Shown: piece by piece, positions 1 through 12,200 of the stretch
Layout of the letters: each line of letters begins with the position of its first letter
Numbering within the stretch: the first letter of the stretch is position 1
From: Chloromonas sp. AAM2
Lineage: Eukaryota > Chlorophyta > Chlorophyceae > Chlamydomonadales > Chlamydomonadaceae
Assembly: GCA_004335635.1 (NCBI GenBank)
Contig: QAXH01006287.1
Location: 22,779 to 58,011 of the forward strand
Reading direction: 5' to 3'
DNA: 35,233 bases
Notes under the pieces: generated by a model
The model's database searches: none
Told to the model about the DNA's origin: nothing
What the model saw: the letters and a program-made list of their open reading frames with translations, nothing else
Program-made: the position numbers and the translations under genes

Positions 1-504
1 AGGCCAACCCAAAGCAAAACAGGACGGGGCCGCAAAAGTCAAGGCCAAAGACTAGATAAAGGGAGCCAGTCAGTGAGTTGCTATCAGTGAGTTGACTTGG
101 CTGATTGATTGTCAGGCTTGCAGAGTTATGTGTCTAGCTGCAGTACCGTGAGTTGAACCATGAAAAGCCATGTAATGATGATAATGATGGCATGTTCTCA
201 TGTGATACTTTGCTGGTGAAAAGTCCAAATCAACGTCACCACCTGTGCCACTCTCCACGTGCTTGTAAACCGGGCAGCTGGGGTGGGCGCACACATAGAG
301 CACCAAAGGCTGTGGAACACCAAGCGTCGATGGACTGTCTTCCTCTCGCCATCTGCATGGGATGTGGCACAGGAGTAAGTGCCATCCGATTGTTCTGCTG
401 GGGTACAGTGCAAGGTCAGAGAGTTGCATGTTCCCTTTGAAAATGCCATGTCACAGCAAAAGTTGAGGGTAAAATGGCCACCGAGTGTCATTCAAGTGTT
501 TCAC

Positions 505-3500
505 GTGTGTGCAGCATTGATTATTGCTCCAGTTATCCCTTTGTTTTGACTGCATATCAATCAATAGACACGGCCTCTTCACACACCTGAAGCCGTCGTC
601 AGGCAGGTTGCAGGTGCCATCCAGAAGCGTACCAACAGGTCCACTGTCATAGGCCTGCACAGTAAAGCAAGCTGATGGAATGCCACCATTGATTCTTGCT
701 CAGGGTAAGTCAGACGGGTACACCTCCGGTTCCGTGTTGTGTGAAAGCTGCCCTGATGTAAATAAGTTTGTGTACGATTAGTTTGAGTACGAAGCCACAC
801 AGCCTTACACAAACAGCCTTAGAATACGTACGTGTTTTCAAACGAAACATGATCAGAATCAAGTCATGCAGATTGTGTGGCGCATCACCAGATCTTCGTG
901 AGATACAAGGGCAGCAATCTTCTATAGCCACTCACATGCTCGCCTGACGGCTCTTGCTTGACACCTGGGGGTGCCCTCCACCTGTGCCCTTTGCATAAAA
1001 AGTCAAAGCATGTGCTGCAAACTGCCAGATCGCCATCATCTTCATCTCTTGGGCCTGCTTCAGCGGCATACAACGTTTAGCAGCCGCATGATATAGTCTC
1101 TGTTTCGCTTTGTGCCTCCAGGTGATGAGTTGGGTTTGCACGCCATCACAAGCGTGGCAGGATGCGTAATGATCAGATCAGTTCGGCATTCACGGCATGC
1201 AATGAGCATTTGACCTTTCTGTACCGGCCACTGTAAAACGTTGTGCCAAGTCCAATCCAATCAAAGCAGTGCCAGCAGTACCCCCTCCATGTGCACTGTT
1301 CACAGTTCATGGGTTCACTTGCACTGGTGACGTACAGCTTATCGCCCAGCGTCAGAGAGCGGGTCTGGCGCATGCGGAACTTGTCGCTGTTGGCAGCCGC
1401 GCCGCCCGTCTGGTACTGCTTTGTGTGCTTGTGAAGGGCAATGTTCCAACTGTCCAAGACACATGTCCCAGTATTGACAAGTCGCCACCGCCTACCAACA
1501 TGCACCATCAGCACCATATGACGCTGGTCCATCACCAGATTTACACACAGTACAACCAGTCACACTACCACAAGTGAAATTGTCCCAGAACTGGCAAACT
1601 TCTTTTTTCTGTACGATGCAACCATAACATCCTGCATGCCTACTGACCGACAAGGACGACCCCAATGCCTGCTCCCACCTGGCGCGAGAGCGCTCCGACA
1701 AGGCATCAACCCCACCCCTCGCAGTGTACTCAACCCCTACTTCTTTATCTGTACTTACCCACCTTCTGACAGCATATGCTGCACATGACCAAGCAGCACA
1801 TGGTAGCCCGTCTGCTGCTGTCCAGTGGCATCTGCATCCTTGGCCTCCCATGCGGTGGCCAGTGCATGCATTAGGTGCTCCAATGAGGTGCGACCACCCA
1901 GATCACTGGTGAGGTCACAGCAGCAGCACGTGGTGGACAGGGCGGCCTGAAACAGTGCTGCAACACAGATGCAGTGTGTGCTTCTCGCTCCATGCATGAC
2001 GTGATTCATGTTTTGCAACATCAGCTGACTGCTGATTTTTCTAAAATTGGAGGAGAGGGGGCAGTGACCACCGGGGCTGCTGGGGTATGGGCAGGTTCAG
2101 TAGGGGCGGTAGGGGATGGGGCAGGAGCAGCTGAAAAGGTGGAGTACGGGGCATGCGCTGTTAACTTTCCTAGATTCCATTTCTCAAGTTCCAGTTCTTG
2201 TCTTGTTTGTCTCACTAGGTCCCCTTGCGTGTATGTATGTAACCCTTCCCTAATGTAAACAATCAAATGTATAGAATCAGGTGAAGAATGACAGCCATTT
2301 TTACGTAGTGATGCATGCATTTGCCAGCCTGACCCGGGAACAATCAGCTCATCTCATGACAAAGCGCCCCCCTCATCTCATGACAAAGCGCACCTCAGCC
2401 ATCCATGCCTCATGCCCTGTGGCGCCGTCCCTCCACTTGCGGTGATCTCGCTTGTAGTCGTAGCACACCTCACACACAAACTGCTGGCGGCTGCAACCGT
2501 TGCGCCGACCTGCAAGCACTCCACCAGATCACATGAGATCAGGGCACATATCGGCAGGCGGCTGTCATGCAACTTCCTGGTAGTGCAACATGCAACGAAT
2601 CCCAGTGCCCCGCCGACCCCAGATGATCAAAGAATGCAAGGCCAGCAGCAGTAACATTGTATGGAAGCAGGCCAGTGGGCATAGCAAAGGGCATCATACG
2701 TCCCACATCTGGTAAGCCTGGCTATGTCCAGCTATCTCAGTTCCACCAGCCGGAATGGTACAGTATCAGGCAGCTTGTCCTGCCAAGACAAATGCCAGCT
2801 TGCTTGGAGTGAGAGTGGTTTGAACAGGAAACGTTGGTTCTCTCGACCTGTCTTTCTCCCTGCCTTTCCACTAATTTTCCTGAATATGAGGTCTACCTTG
2901 TGACTGAATGCCCTCTAGGCGCATGATGAGTGTGTCATAATCAAGAATCAGCTGATGTGTGAGGCCTGGGTTCTCTGCCCAGCTCCTGGCCAGGCTGCGC
3001 AGCAGCTTAGCCAGGCTGTTGTGTACACTGAAGTCCGACACGTTGCAGCAACAGCACGTCTTGGCACAGATGTCAGGCTGGGTGGTGTGAACCTCCGGCT
3101 GGGGGCCATGCGCTTCTGACCAGGAGGCATGGTCGTCGGGTCGTGAGGCGTCGGCTTCTGGCCGGTTTGCCTGAGTCTCTATCGGGATCGCGTGGGTCTC
3201 TGGCCGAGTTGTGTCGTTGTGTGGCCCAGTTGCGTGGGTCTCTGGCCGGGTTGTGTCGTTGTGTGGCCCAGTTGCGTGGGTCTCTGGCCGGGTTGTGTCG
3301 CTGTGTGGCCCAGTTGCGTGGGTCTCTGGCCGGGTTGTGCCGCTGTGTGGCCCAGTTGCGTGGCGCTCCGGCTGGATTCTGTCGCTCTGTGGTTGAGGCG
3401 AATCGCTCTCTGGCTGCGTTGCATCGCTTGCCAGCCGGTCGGCAGGCAGGCCATCCTGATGGGCTGCACATGCCCCATTCTCAGTGTTGTGAGCATCAGG

Positions 3501-4999
3501 CAGGGTTGCACGAACCTGAAGGTACGTGAACGGGCACCACATTGCTTACCTCAACGCAAGTCGCCTATCAATGCTTGCCATGCGCTTGGATAGTATTACA
3601 AGGAGGCTCGGTGGAAATGCAGTGTACCGCTCTGCACAAGCCTGCGTATGCCACCCACACTTGTCGGCCTGCCTGTCCATACTGTGCCACACGTATGCTT
3701 TCATTGTGTTGCCTCAACATGGTGCACCAGGATGACCTCCAAGGTAGAGAAGGGGAATATGAAAGCAGGAACACATTTCAAAGCATCAGACATGTAAGCG
3801 CCTGTCTGCGCCTGCATGAGCCACAATGGCAACCGAGCCTGTCAGGAATCATGCCTTGCCCACATCATTGTGAGATGCTAACAAGCCTGCCCTCTTTAGT
3901 ACCCACATGGCATACATGACCGAGGCATTCGAGTATTCGAGACTTGACTCACTTCAGCACCCGGCTGGTCCACGTTTCTTGTAGCACTTGTCGTTCTCCA
4001 CTTGTGACGTTTGCGCATAAAATCATAGCATGCCTGGCAGGTGGCCAGTGCACCATCGTCTATACTTCGCAAGCCTGCATGTGGTTGAGCAGAGTGGCTC
4101 TGGTACATGTAGTGCTGAGGCTTCCTGTATTGCAAGCTGCATGTAATTGAATTGAAACGTAGTTGAAGTATCACAAGAGGGGAGGGATTCCAGCCCGTCC
4201 AATCTTACAAGTGAAGGGGATTGCGACACACCTCGAACTATCAGCATGCTCGCCTAACCTTTGCTTGCTGAGCTGTGGCTCTTGTGCATGTGCGCTAGTT
4301 ATAGGAGAATACGTGCCGATCTCCAGGACAGGTGCGGCACTTGCATCTTGACATGTGACCTGCAGCACCTTGTTCTTCGACTCTGGCTACGTGCACAAAC
4401 GCCGGCTCACCTTGCGACTCGATGTCGCGTAAGCGCGTCACTAAAGAGTCATACTCCGCCTGCTGCTGCTGCGTGACATGCATCTTTTGCTCCCATGTCA
4501 TGTCCAGCCGGTCCACGAACCCGGCGATCCCATAGTACTTATTGCTACAGCCTGTCCCATTGCAGCAGCAACATGTCCTGGACAGGTGGGAACGAGCCTG
4601 TAGAGCAAAGAGAGCCGGTGAGTTCCGTATTGCGATGCAACGGCTTCCGGCACTAGCTATTAATTTCTCCTCTCCCACCTGACGATTCTTGCCATGTGCA
4701 GCTTCTGAGCTGTGGGTTGCGGGCATGCTGCTCCCTTGTGGCGAGCTGATCAGGAGTAGATCTGCGGCGGATGAGAACCCAGCTGTCAAGCCTGCGTGTC
4801 CGTTGCTGAAGTCACTGATCAAGTGGCGAACGCAAACGACGAATGACCGACAATGTCTCGACAAGTGTTGAACATACCAATGCGTCTTTCCTCGACATTT
4901 CGCGCTAACAGCTCTTAGATCTCTCTTCAGTCGGCACTGGTCTGCACTCTTTTCTGCACCACAGATCACGCACCGAGTTCTCGTTGTCGGGTTGTGCAT
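505..4999 (-). CDS. Putative Cys-rich gene with three tandem A-B exon cassettes (3' end uncertain)
   Basis: I do not recognise this gene. Proposed exons (minus): 4999-4679, A 4597-4411, B 4074-3953, A 3515-2897, B 2509-2394, A 1946-1763, B 1054-936, 654-505. All junctions have GT/AG signals and the chain stays in frame. Module A has a (T)CCCC core, then a conserved W(E/A) and a Y-x-x-L helix ending near IxSQ. Module B has C-x2-C-(Y/F)-D-(F/Y), then K, H and WR, for example CEVCYDYKRDHRKWR. Both look like small zinc-binding units, which is inference. The first exon has its own Cys cluster (CVICGAEKSADQC) and the last is Cys-rich. The middle A exon carries an extra 14-residue repeat domain. The ATG at 4999 is the first in its frame; translation could begin further upstream through another exon. 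The A exon ending at 1763 has an alternative donor five bases on. No stop codon was assigned, so the gene may continue to or past the left edge. It could also be two genes or partly decayed copies. Confidence 0.45.
1579..1608 (+). repeat. Dispersed ~30-bp motif, copy 1
   Basis: Reads as TTGTCCCAGAACTGGCAAAC followed by TTC and a short T run. The same motif is at 8020, 11133 (reverse), 19813 (diverged), 29483 (reverse) and 29559 (diverged). It lies in an intron of the Cys-rich gene model. It is probably a remnant of a small transposable-element end. Confidence 0.75.
3191..3400 (-). repeat. 42-bp coding minisatellite in a module A exon
   Basis: Five consecutive 42-bp units start at 3191, 3233, 3275, 3317 and 3359; the last is diverged. 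On the minus strand they are in frame and encode 14-residue units of the type TRPETHATGPHNDT. The flanking sequence encodes looser versions. The multiple-of-three length and open frame suggest expansion under coding constraint. Confidence 0.85.
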
Positions 5000-5107
5000 C
5001 GCAGACGACGCAGATCCACAGGACAACGATGCAGGTAGCCTTTGTATGTTCTCGTTATATTCATTGAACGGTTTCAGGGTTCCTTCCTTCCTCGAGTGTG
5101 GAGCCAA

Positions 5108-5982
5108 CGCTTGCAGTAACCCATCATGCAGGTGGTAATTGGTACTTGTTCTGATCCACCTCTGTACAGACCTCCTGTGTAGACATCACAGATCTCCAGA
5201 GCCAGACACTACTCACTACGTACTGTAAACGGGCAAACGGTGCAAGTGGTTGGCATGTGGCGTAGCACATATACTTCAACACCAATCGCAGTTCCCTTAT
5301 GAAGACTTGAACCCCAACCCAGAGCGTCCTTCAGCGTTACAAGGTGGGAGTGCACACCACAAGCACATGCAGCTGGCCTTTAGGATATGTTCCTGTAGGG
5401 GTCGACCTGATTGCACAGGTCGAGCCCTTTGAGTTTCCTTGGTTTCCTTTCCTTTCAGATTTAGTGTCCCTCGACCCAGGTCTTTGAGACCGGCCTTGAG
5501 CGTTACAAGGTGGGAGTGCACACCACAAGCACGTCCACGCAAATGGCTCAAGATTAAACAAAATCGCACCAATTGCTGCACGCATGTATAGGGGAGGAAG
5601 CTCCAATTCACACTGTAGGCCAAACAGCAGAACAAACGAGTGAGGGGCTCGCCAGCCATTATCAAATGCCCGCTTATCACACGTCACAAGCATTTTGAAA
5701 AGGCTTTGAAAAGGCATCTTGTCATCTTCTTACCAGCTTTAGCAATTAAGGTTGGTTAGCAATTACCACACCACCATGCATCCACAGGGGCACACCTGAG
5801 ATCAGTGCATCACCAGCACAAACCCAGTCCCTTGCTTTAACCTCACCGCATCGCTTCGCCGAAGCCAACAGTAGCTTACCTAGGCTATGAAACCCCTAGG
5901 CACGCTAATAGCAAGGTTAGCAGACTTTTCTAGCACGCACGCTTCATGTGCTTGTTCAAGGCTGGACTCAAACGACGGCATA
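5108..5982. other. Intergenic spacer between the Cys-rich gene and the methyltransferase
   Basis: No convincing exon was seen here. It holds a 39-bp direct repeat (5328-5366 and 5494-5532) and a perfect small hairpin at 5402-5423 with arms TCGACCTG and CAGGTCGA around a 6-base loop. The spacer should contain the promoter of the Cys-rich gene (minus, from about 5100 upward) and the 3' UTR of the methyltransferase. Confidence 0.5.
5328..5532. repeat. 39-bp direct repeat pair
   Basis: Copies at 5328-5366 and 5494-5532 share GCGTTACAAGGTGGGAGTGC and the flanking bases, with one or two differences. They are separated by about 127 bp that include a hairpin (5402-5423). Confidence 0.85.
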
Positions 5983-7697
5983 TCACTTGACAGCAATGCC
6001 CCAGACATGGGGTGCAATGATGCCGGGCACGCCAGGCAACCGTGCAGAGTCCATGTTCAGATGTGTGAACCCAGCTTGCTCCAGAGTTTTCCATGTCTCT
6101 CGCCGCAGGGAGCAGCCGTCAGCCAGTGCACTTTGCAGTGGTGTCAGGAGCTCCTGCGAATGTAGGGTCAGGACAAATTACCATATGCTCCTGGGTAGCA
6201 TGATCAGATGCATAGGGCCTCTTCATATCATTCGGTCCTTGCAAACACCTGTTCACACCTGCCACAGCAGCGTAATTATCAAATGGTCTGAAGCGGGCTT
6301 GATGTCAGCTGCACATAATCTGAAGGTTTTGTCTCTTTGTTGGTCCCGGCTCACAGTGTGTGAGTTTGATCATCACGTGCTCAGGGTCGGTCAGGACGGT
6401 ACACATCCCAACCCGTGTCATGTTGTGGCTTCCCTGATGTAGAATGCCTTCAACAGTTTCCATCCGTGCATGATTTGCTCAATGCATCTGGACTTCCTAA
6501 TGTAATCTTCAAGACCAAATGAGCTCAGAAATTGAGACGTCAGGAGCTAGATTCAGCTGCAGTGCCCAACCATTCTGTTTGTTTGGCAATACAAGGCTCA
6601 GTGCACCAGTGTCTGCTGGCCAGTGGCGGCCCACCTGTTGTGCCCTTGTGAACCTGTCTGCCTGCCAGTCAGCGGCCACATGCTCCACGAACAGCAGCTG
6701 CCCGCCCGGCCGCAGCACACGCCTAACCTCCTTCAGCACTTGGGATGGGTCTGGCACGCTGCACAAGACCTGCAGTGCTCATACCAAAGCCACATGCCTT
6801 CTCAGCAACACTCATGGCGTGTCACAACCGTTAAACATCATCATCACAACACAGACATACTGTGTTCATTGCACATGGTCTTTGTCAGAATGTATGTCAA
6901 CGCTGCTAATGCAAATCGCTGCTACAACCACCCTGATCCCTCAGCAGTTTAGGCCCACACCTGCATTCCCTTCATACCGGCTTGCCCCCTGGCCTCGCTT
7001 ACCAGTGTGCAAACTGCTGCATTGAAGGAAGCGTCTGGCCACGGCAGGGCCGATGCGTCCCCCAACACCAGCGTTAGCTGCTCCGGCTGCAGACCTGCAG
7101 CCTCAGCGTTCTGCAGCACAAGCGCACCATTGACACTGTCGTCAGAAGACATGCTGTCCAGCGACACTGCCCTGCCAATAATTGCGTGCAGGCTCGGCCC
7201 GGACGCCAGTTCTGTCGACGCAGCGCCAATCATTTAATGCATTTGCAATCCCGACTCGACTTGCTGTCCGATGCGATGCATGCTCACTCCCTGGCGCAAT
7301 ATCTCACCTGCTGTGCGTACTGTTGCATGGCGGGGTTGGGATCGATGCCGGTCACTTGCACCTGCGCATCTCGCCCAAGCGCATTCGTCAGATATCCGAG
7401 GTTAGGTCCGGTTCCGATGCCGACTTCGAGCACTTGCAGCCCGCCTATTGCCCCACCGCCGCCCGCCGCGGATTGTGGTAGCGCATTGGTTGCAAGCATT
7501 GGAAACAGGCGCTCTTTCACTGGTGCGAGTGCACGTTCGTACGAGCCCATACAGTTGGCCATGCCCGCAGCAAAGAAGGAGTCGGCCCAAGCAGTCCTGC
7601 AGCCGTATAGGCGCACGTGAGCCCATCGTGTCGCATCATGTAGCATGTATGCATGAATGAATGCATCCTGCGTTAATGCTGCGCCCTGGCCATGCAT
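5983..7697 (-). CDS. METTL7-like SAM-dependent methyltransferase
   Basis: Class I methyltransferase of the METTL7/plant UbiE-like group, transferring a methyl group from S-adenosylmethionine; the acceptor is unknown. Exons (minus): 7697-7308, 7110-7003, 6769-6635, 6153-5983, all joined in phase 0, giving 267 aa. Motif I is [14 protein letters not shown] (about residues 90-103), followed by [10 protein letters not shown] (115-124). Then come [13 protein letters not shown] and [10 protein letters not shown] across the exon 2/3 junction, [15 protein letters not shown] in exon 3, and the family C-terminus ([23 protein letters not shown], stop). The C-terminal four-fifths is secure. The N-terminus is not: the first 36 or so residues do not resemble the family, and a good acceptor at 7597/7596 would allow splicing from an upstream exon (candidate 8345-8286). 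Human METTL7 proteins are membrane-associated thiol methyltransferases, but no membrane helix is visible here. Confidence 0.87.
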
Positions 7698-7945
7698 CTT
7701 GCTTGCACAGTATCAAGTCATCATCTTTTTTTTTGTGAGGAATGGTGAGCTGCATGTGTGCCAGTACAACCCTCTGGTGGTAGGGCTGCCTAAGGAGCTG
7801 GCGACCAAGAAGGCCCTGATAAACATAAAGAACGACGACGACAGGTGTTTCCTATACTCTCTGTTGTGTGGCATGCTGCATGCATCTGGTGAGCGTCTAC
7901 CACAAGACGCAATGGTCACCCCGCGATTCACCCTGTATGTGATCG

Positions 7946-7967
7946 ACACACACACACACACACACAC
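7946..7967. repeat. (AC)n microsatellite
   Basis: About 11 AC dinucleotides in the spacer upstream of the methyltransferase. Confidence 0.9.
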
Positions 7968-8019
7968 GCGTGTATGAGCTGCCCTGTATGACACACCGGT
8001 TTTAATGCCAGTCCCAGGT

Positions 8020-8050
8020 ATTGTCCCAGAACTGGCAAACTTCTTTTTTT
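8020..8050 (+). repeat. Dispersed ~30-bp motif, copy 2
   Basis: Same core TTGTCCCAGAACTGGCAAAC plus TTC and a T run as copy 1, in the same orientation. Confidence 0.8.
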
Positions 8051-8285
8051 GCTTTGAACCGTTGCTGCTATACACCTAGGACACACAGGCAAGCTTGGCC
8101 AAGGTTAAGCTGTCAATTTTGAACCTGTCAGCTCAGAGCCCATGATGAACCTAATGAGCATGAGAAGGAAAATCAGCAGGCTTCCAATGAAACCACGACG
8201 TGATCCAGCCCAACGCCCATGCACGTGGTGACAGCCCATGAGATATGCGACCAAGAAGCACATCACATATTGGGATGCGACTTAC

Positions 8286-8345
8286 CTTGCAAGAACGCCG
8301 GAAGAAGCCGTCAATGGTGCAGAGCTGGCGCTTGCTTTGCAGCAT
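8286..8345 (-). CDS. Candidate short first exon of the methyltransferase
   Basis: An ATG at 8345 opens MLQSKRQLCTIDGFFRRSCK and runs into a strong donor AAG|GTAAGT at 8286. Its basic, Ser/Cys-containing sequence could be a targeting N-terminus. It ends in phase 0, which would need the acceptor ACGCAG|GAT inside the first listed methyltransferase exon. It could equally be chance. Confidence 0.2.
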
Positions 8346-9294
8346 GGGCACACCCAGCCAGCGCTGGCAGCAGCACCAGCAGCACCTACAGATGTGGGCA
8401 GCTCGACTCCATGGTTCGGGTAGGGCAAGTCTGATCATGGTGTGTGAGCGTCACCACACTGTAATCAAACCAATGATTGCCGCCTCCTGCACTGTTTCAA
8501 GTACTGATCTAGATCTGACGCTCAGGATACACCAACCTGTCACTCTTGTACGCAGTCATATGAGTGCTGCTGTGTTACCTTCACTCATGGGGCACTTTCA
8601 AGCGCAATCATATGAGTGGCGCTGTACTGCTGACATCTACACTTGCCCTTGCCCTTACCTACCCAGGGTGGACAGCTCAATGGTTTGCTGGCTCCTGCAA
8701 TGAGTGTGCTCTTACCCAGTAAGACAAGCCTCCTCATGTTCTGGATTGGTCCACGTAGTGTAGTTCCGGCCTCTGCTTGCAGTGTATCGGGAGGCGATGT
8801 GCAGCTGGACACGGTTTGATGTATGCGCGGAGAAGTTGTAGCCTCTGAAGCAAGGCTGGTGGCTGCGCCAGGTTCAGCAAATGCATGTGGCAGTCCAGCA
8901 GTTGAGGGTCCAGATACAGCATCTGGATGTTCATGCAACGTTACGAGTCGGCTGGCCGTGGGCTCATTGCAGCACTGGTCTTCAGACAGTGATGCTGAAA
9001 TGTTGGAAGCACCTGCCCGCCTACGGCTTGCAAAAGGCTGATGCTTCCTTGCTGCATGGGGCAAGGGGGTGATGTTTGTGAAGGGTGACCTAGGTGTGCG
9101 TGTATGCGCATCAAGGTTCCCAACACGAGCTGGATGTGATGCGAACATCATGGCTGCTACCTTGATTGTGATAACGAGCTTGTCTTGTCCTAACTTACGA
9201 GGCTGCGAAAACCGCCGAAACCCTTTGAAAGTCCAAGGTAACATTTTTGACAAGCTTGGCTGTCGCAAGGACGGCCAGCCCTGTAGTGGCAGAA

Positions 9295-12200
9295 ATGGCT
9301 CCCGCGCGCTCTTGGTTTTGTGGCAAGTCTGAGCGTGGCGGGCGCACGACAGACAAGGTCGACCTTGACGTTGCTCATGACCAGGACGTGCTTGAGCTGT
9401 TGAATGGCAAGGTAAGAGCGGCATCTGTCCTTGTGAAGATTGTTTTGCAGTGCCCATGCTAGTCACGCAACATGTCCTTTACCGACTAAATGGCGTACCC
9501 TGCTCAGGCCTGCACAAGTGGAGTGCCCATCCACAGCACTCTAAACATTGCTTCCATTCATACATTCCAGCTGTTCCAGTCCGGCCAATCTGCCCCTTAA
9601 AGTGGACAGCCAAGAAATCAAATTGCTGATGCTCAAGATTCACGGAGGGAAAGGCATGCGAGATACTTTTGATATGGAACTGCACCAGGTGCATCACATG
9701 TCTCGCCTGTCCATGTGATTTATGAGGCTTTCCATGTGCACAGGGGCTGGAGCTGGACTTGGCGTATGCGGTTGTCACAGCAGCCCCACCGACTGATAAG
9801 CAGGTACACTCTTCAGGCACCACCACTGTCGTGTGGCCAAGGGCTTCTAAAATGACGCCTAGTGCTAGCAGTAGTCAACAGGGTGACCGTACTCCTGCGG
9901 TGCGTTTGAACAAGCATGCACACAGATTGCCATCCCCCCACACTGGGGTTGAATTTCCAGATGGTGCAGTGGTGCTTTTTCGCCAACCCAAAGCATGGAT
10001 CAATATCAATTGACCGGATGATACATGGCACCGCAACTGTTTGGGGCACTTCTTTTAACCTGCTATTAGTGGGCTGGTCGGATTGCCCTTCACTCCAGGT
10101 GATGCACGTCAGTTACTGCTTCTCTGATCGTGTGTTGTGGCTGTTTGTGCAGGAGCAGGCTCACACCGGTCTTCAAAAGGCACGTGCAGCCACAACAGTG
10201 CGGAAGACAGTACGCAGGCGGGCGGGATCAAGTTCAAGCAGCGTCTTAGCAGCGTTGCACCAGGGCATACCCACACGCCCTTCAACCATGGCCCGTTCAC
10301 ATGCCGACCACGCGCGTCCACAGCCACAACAGCACACCTCTGCACATGCCGTCATATCCACAGCCCCTGCCCTCCCCACTGCCGCCATGACCCATGGGCC
10401 CACGCCTCACCAACAGCTGAAACAGTATCAAAACAGCAAGCATGTGCAGCACATGCAGTCGTTGTCAGCAGGGGCACTTCACCATGGTGCTCCTGGCAAT
10501 CGGATGCAAAGCATGCATGTACCTCGTCCAGCAGCGGTTTCTTGCGCGCACGCTTCTGGTACAGCGCATCATGCAGACCACGTGAAGGACGCTCAGAAGT
10601 CCGAGCAGGTGTGGGCACGTGTGACTGCTAAAGCTGGGGGCGTTAGCAATGTGTCATGGCAGCCCATGCATGGCACACGTGCCCTTGACCACCCTGGTTC
10701 TGCCACATCCTTGGACATGCCTGGAGCAAGCGGTGAGTCCGTGTTTCAATAGTCCTTGTGTGGAGCACTTCAGCTGTGTTTATGTCAGCTACAAGCTGTG
10801 ACACATTGTTGTTGGCAATGACATGGGATTTCCTTGACGGAATTCACGTTGCGAGAGCGATTCCAGCATTGCCATTGGACTGGACTGCCCCGGGTGGACT
10901 GGCCTTTGTTCACATGCCTCGGTGAACACAGTGAAATGAAACTGGCATTTTGAGGCACAATTTTGTCATGCCATCACATTGTCAGCCTAAGGATATACAG
11001 TCACGTCTGGCACGGCAAAGTGTGTGATTCTACAACTGGGTGTACCTTGAACCGGCATCCTAAAGCATGAAAATTAACACGGCTGAGCAACTGCTTGTAA
11101 AGCTATCACAAGGTCACCATTGAAAAAAGATGTAAAAAAAAGATGTTTGCCAGTTCTGGGACAATCTCTGTGTGACTCAGTTACAGTGCTGATATGCATT
11201 CTGGGTTAACATTAACATTATCATCAGTCCCTGGCAACTTTTTGTTTTATGGATACAACATTGTGGCACGGCAACGTATTGCACGTAAACATGCTGGTTT
11301 CCCACATGCTGACACGAGGCTTTTGGCGCCAAATGATGCCTCTCCCTGAACAACATGCTCCTTGCTTCCTGAAGCATCTTCTTTTTCTCATGCACCTGTG
11401 CACCTTGTTCTCATGCACCTGTGCACCTTGTTCTCATGCACCAGTGCTCGTTTGCTGGTATACCGAGCTGACTGTTCCTTGGCTTGTGCAGGCCTGGTGT
11501 CAACGTGTGCCGTCACAAGCACGGCCTGCTCTGCGACGACAGCCACCTCTGCACATGAGAGCGCTGCTCATGCCGACACTGCCTCCAGTCTGGGTGCGTG
11601 AGAACACAATCATCCTTTTGCAAACCTGCCTTATTTCTAAGCCTAGGTCAGGTGTTAGGTTGGTCGTTTACATAGATACGACCCTGGGTACGGCCGTTAG
11701 GTTGGCCGATTACACTGAATTTGTAGTTTGTACTTTGTATTAAGAGTACCTCCAACGCTTGCCTGGTCCCTCAGCTTGCTGATGCTGGTACTGCTTGTAG
11801 CTTGGCCTTACTGGTGGAAGTCTGTGCTACCTAGGCGCCTTTCCGGATCCGGGCCTAGCTCTGATGGCCAGGCTTCCTGCTTTATTCTCTGCTTCACAGC
11901 TCGTGCTGATTAACTTTTGTTTGATTCGTCCCTTGGTTGTGGAACACGTCCCTTGGTTGTGGAACACGCCCCTTGGTTGTGGAACACGTCCCTTGGTTGT
12001 GGAACTCGTCCCTTGATACGCACTGCGTGCATGGACACAAGTGTGAACAACAAAAGCAAACTGCTGGATGCTGACATCCTGCTGATGACGTATGCCTCAA
12101 TAGCACAAGCTGGCCAAGTGGACAAGTCAGTCAGTCAGTCAGTCAGTCAGTCAGTCAGTCAGTCAGTCAGTCAGTCAACTACACAAGTAGAGTGGCTAAA

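Larger units (their letters stand above)
7698..9294. other. Spacer between divergent methyltransferase and coiled-coil genes
   Basis: This should carry both promoters. It contains a (CA)n tract, one dispersed-motif copy and a possible short N-terminal exon (8345-8286, minus). A long minus-strand open frame covers 8585-9466, but its composition is unremarkable and it overlaps the first plus-strand exon, so I do not call it a gene. Confidence 0.45.

Noticed and set aside
3544..3710. Extra exon with CGWHTQAC between the first B and second A modules
   Set aside because: It has a good donor (AG|GTAAGC) but ends in phase 2, which does not fit the phase 0 acceptor of the next exon. It was left out of the model.
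8585..9466. 293-codon minus-strand open frame
   Set aside because: It overlaps the first exon of the plus-strand gene, lacks a family match or domain, and its composition fits a chance frame in GC-balanced DNA. A donor near 8723 was noted but no partner exon was found.
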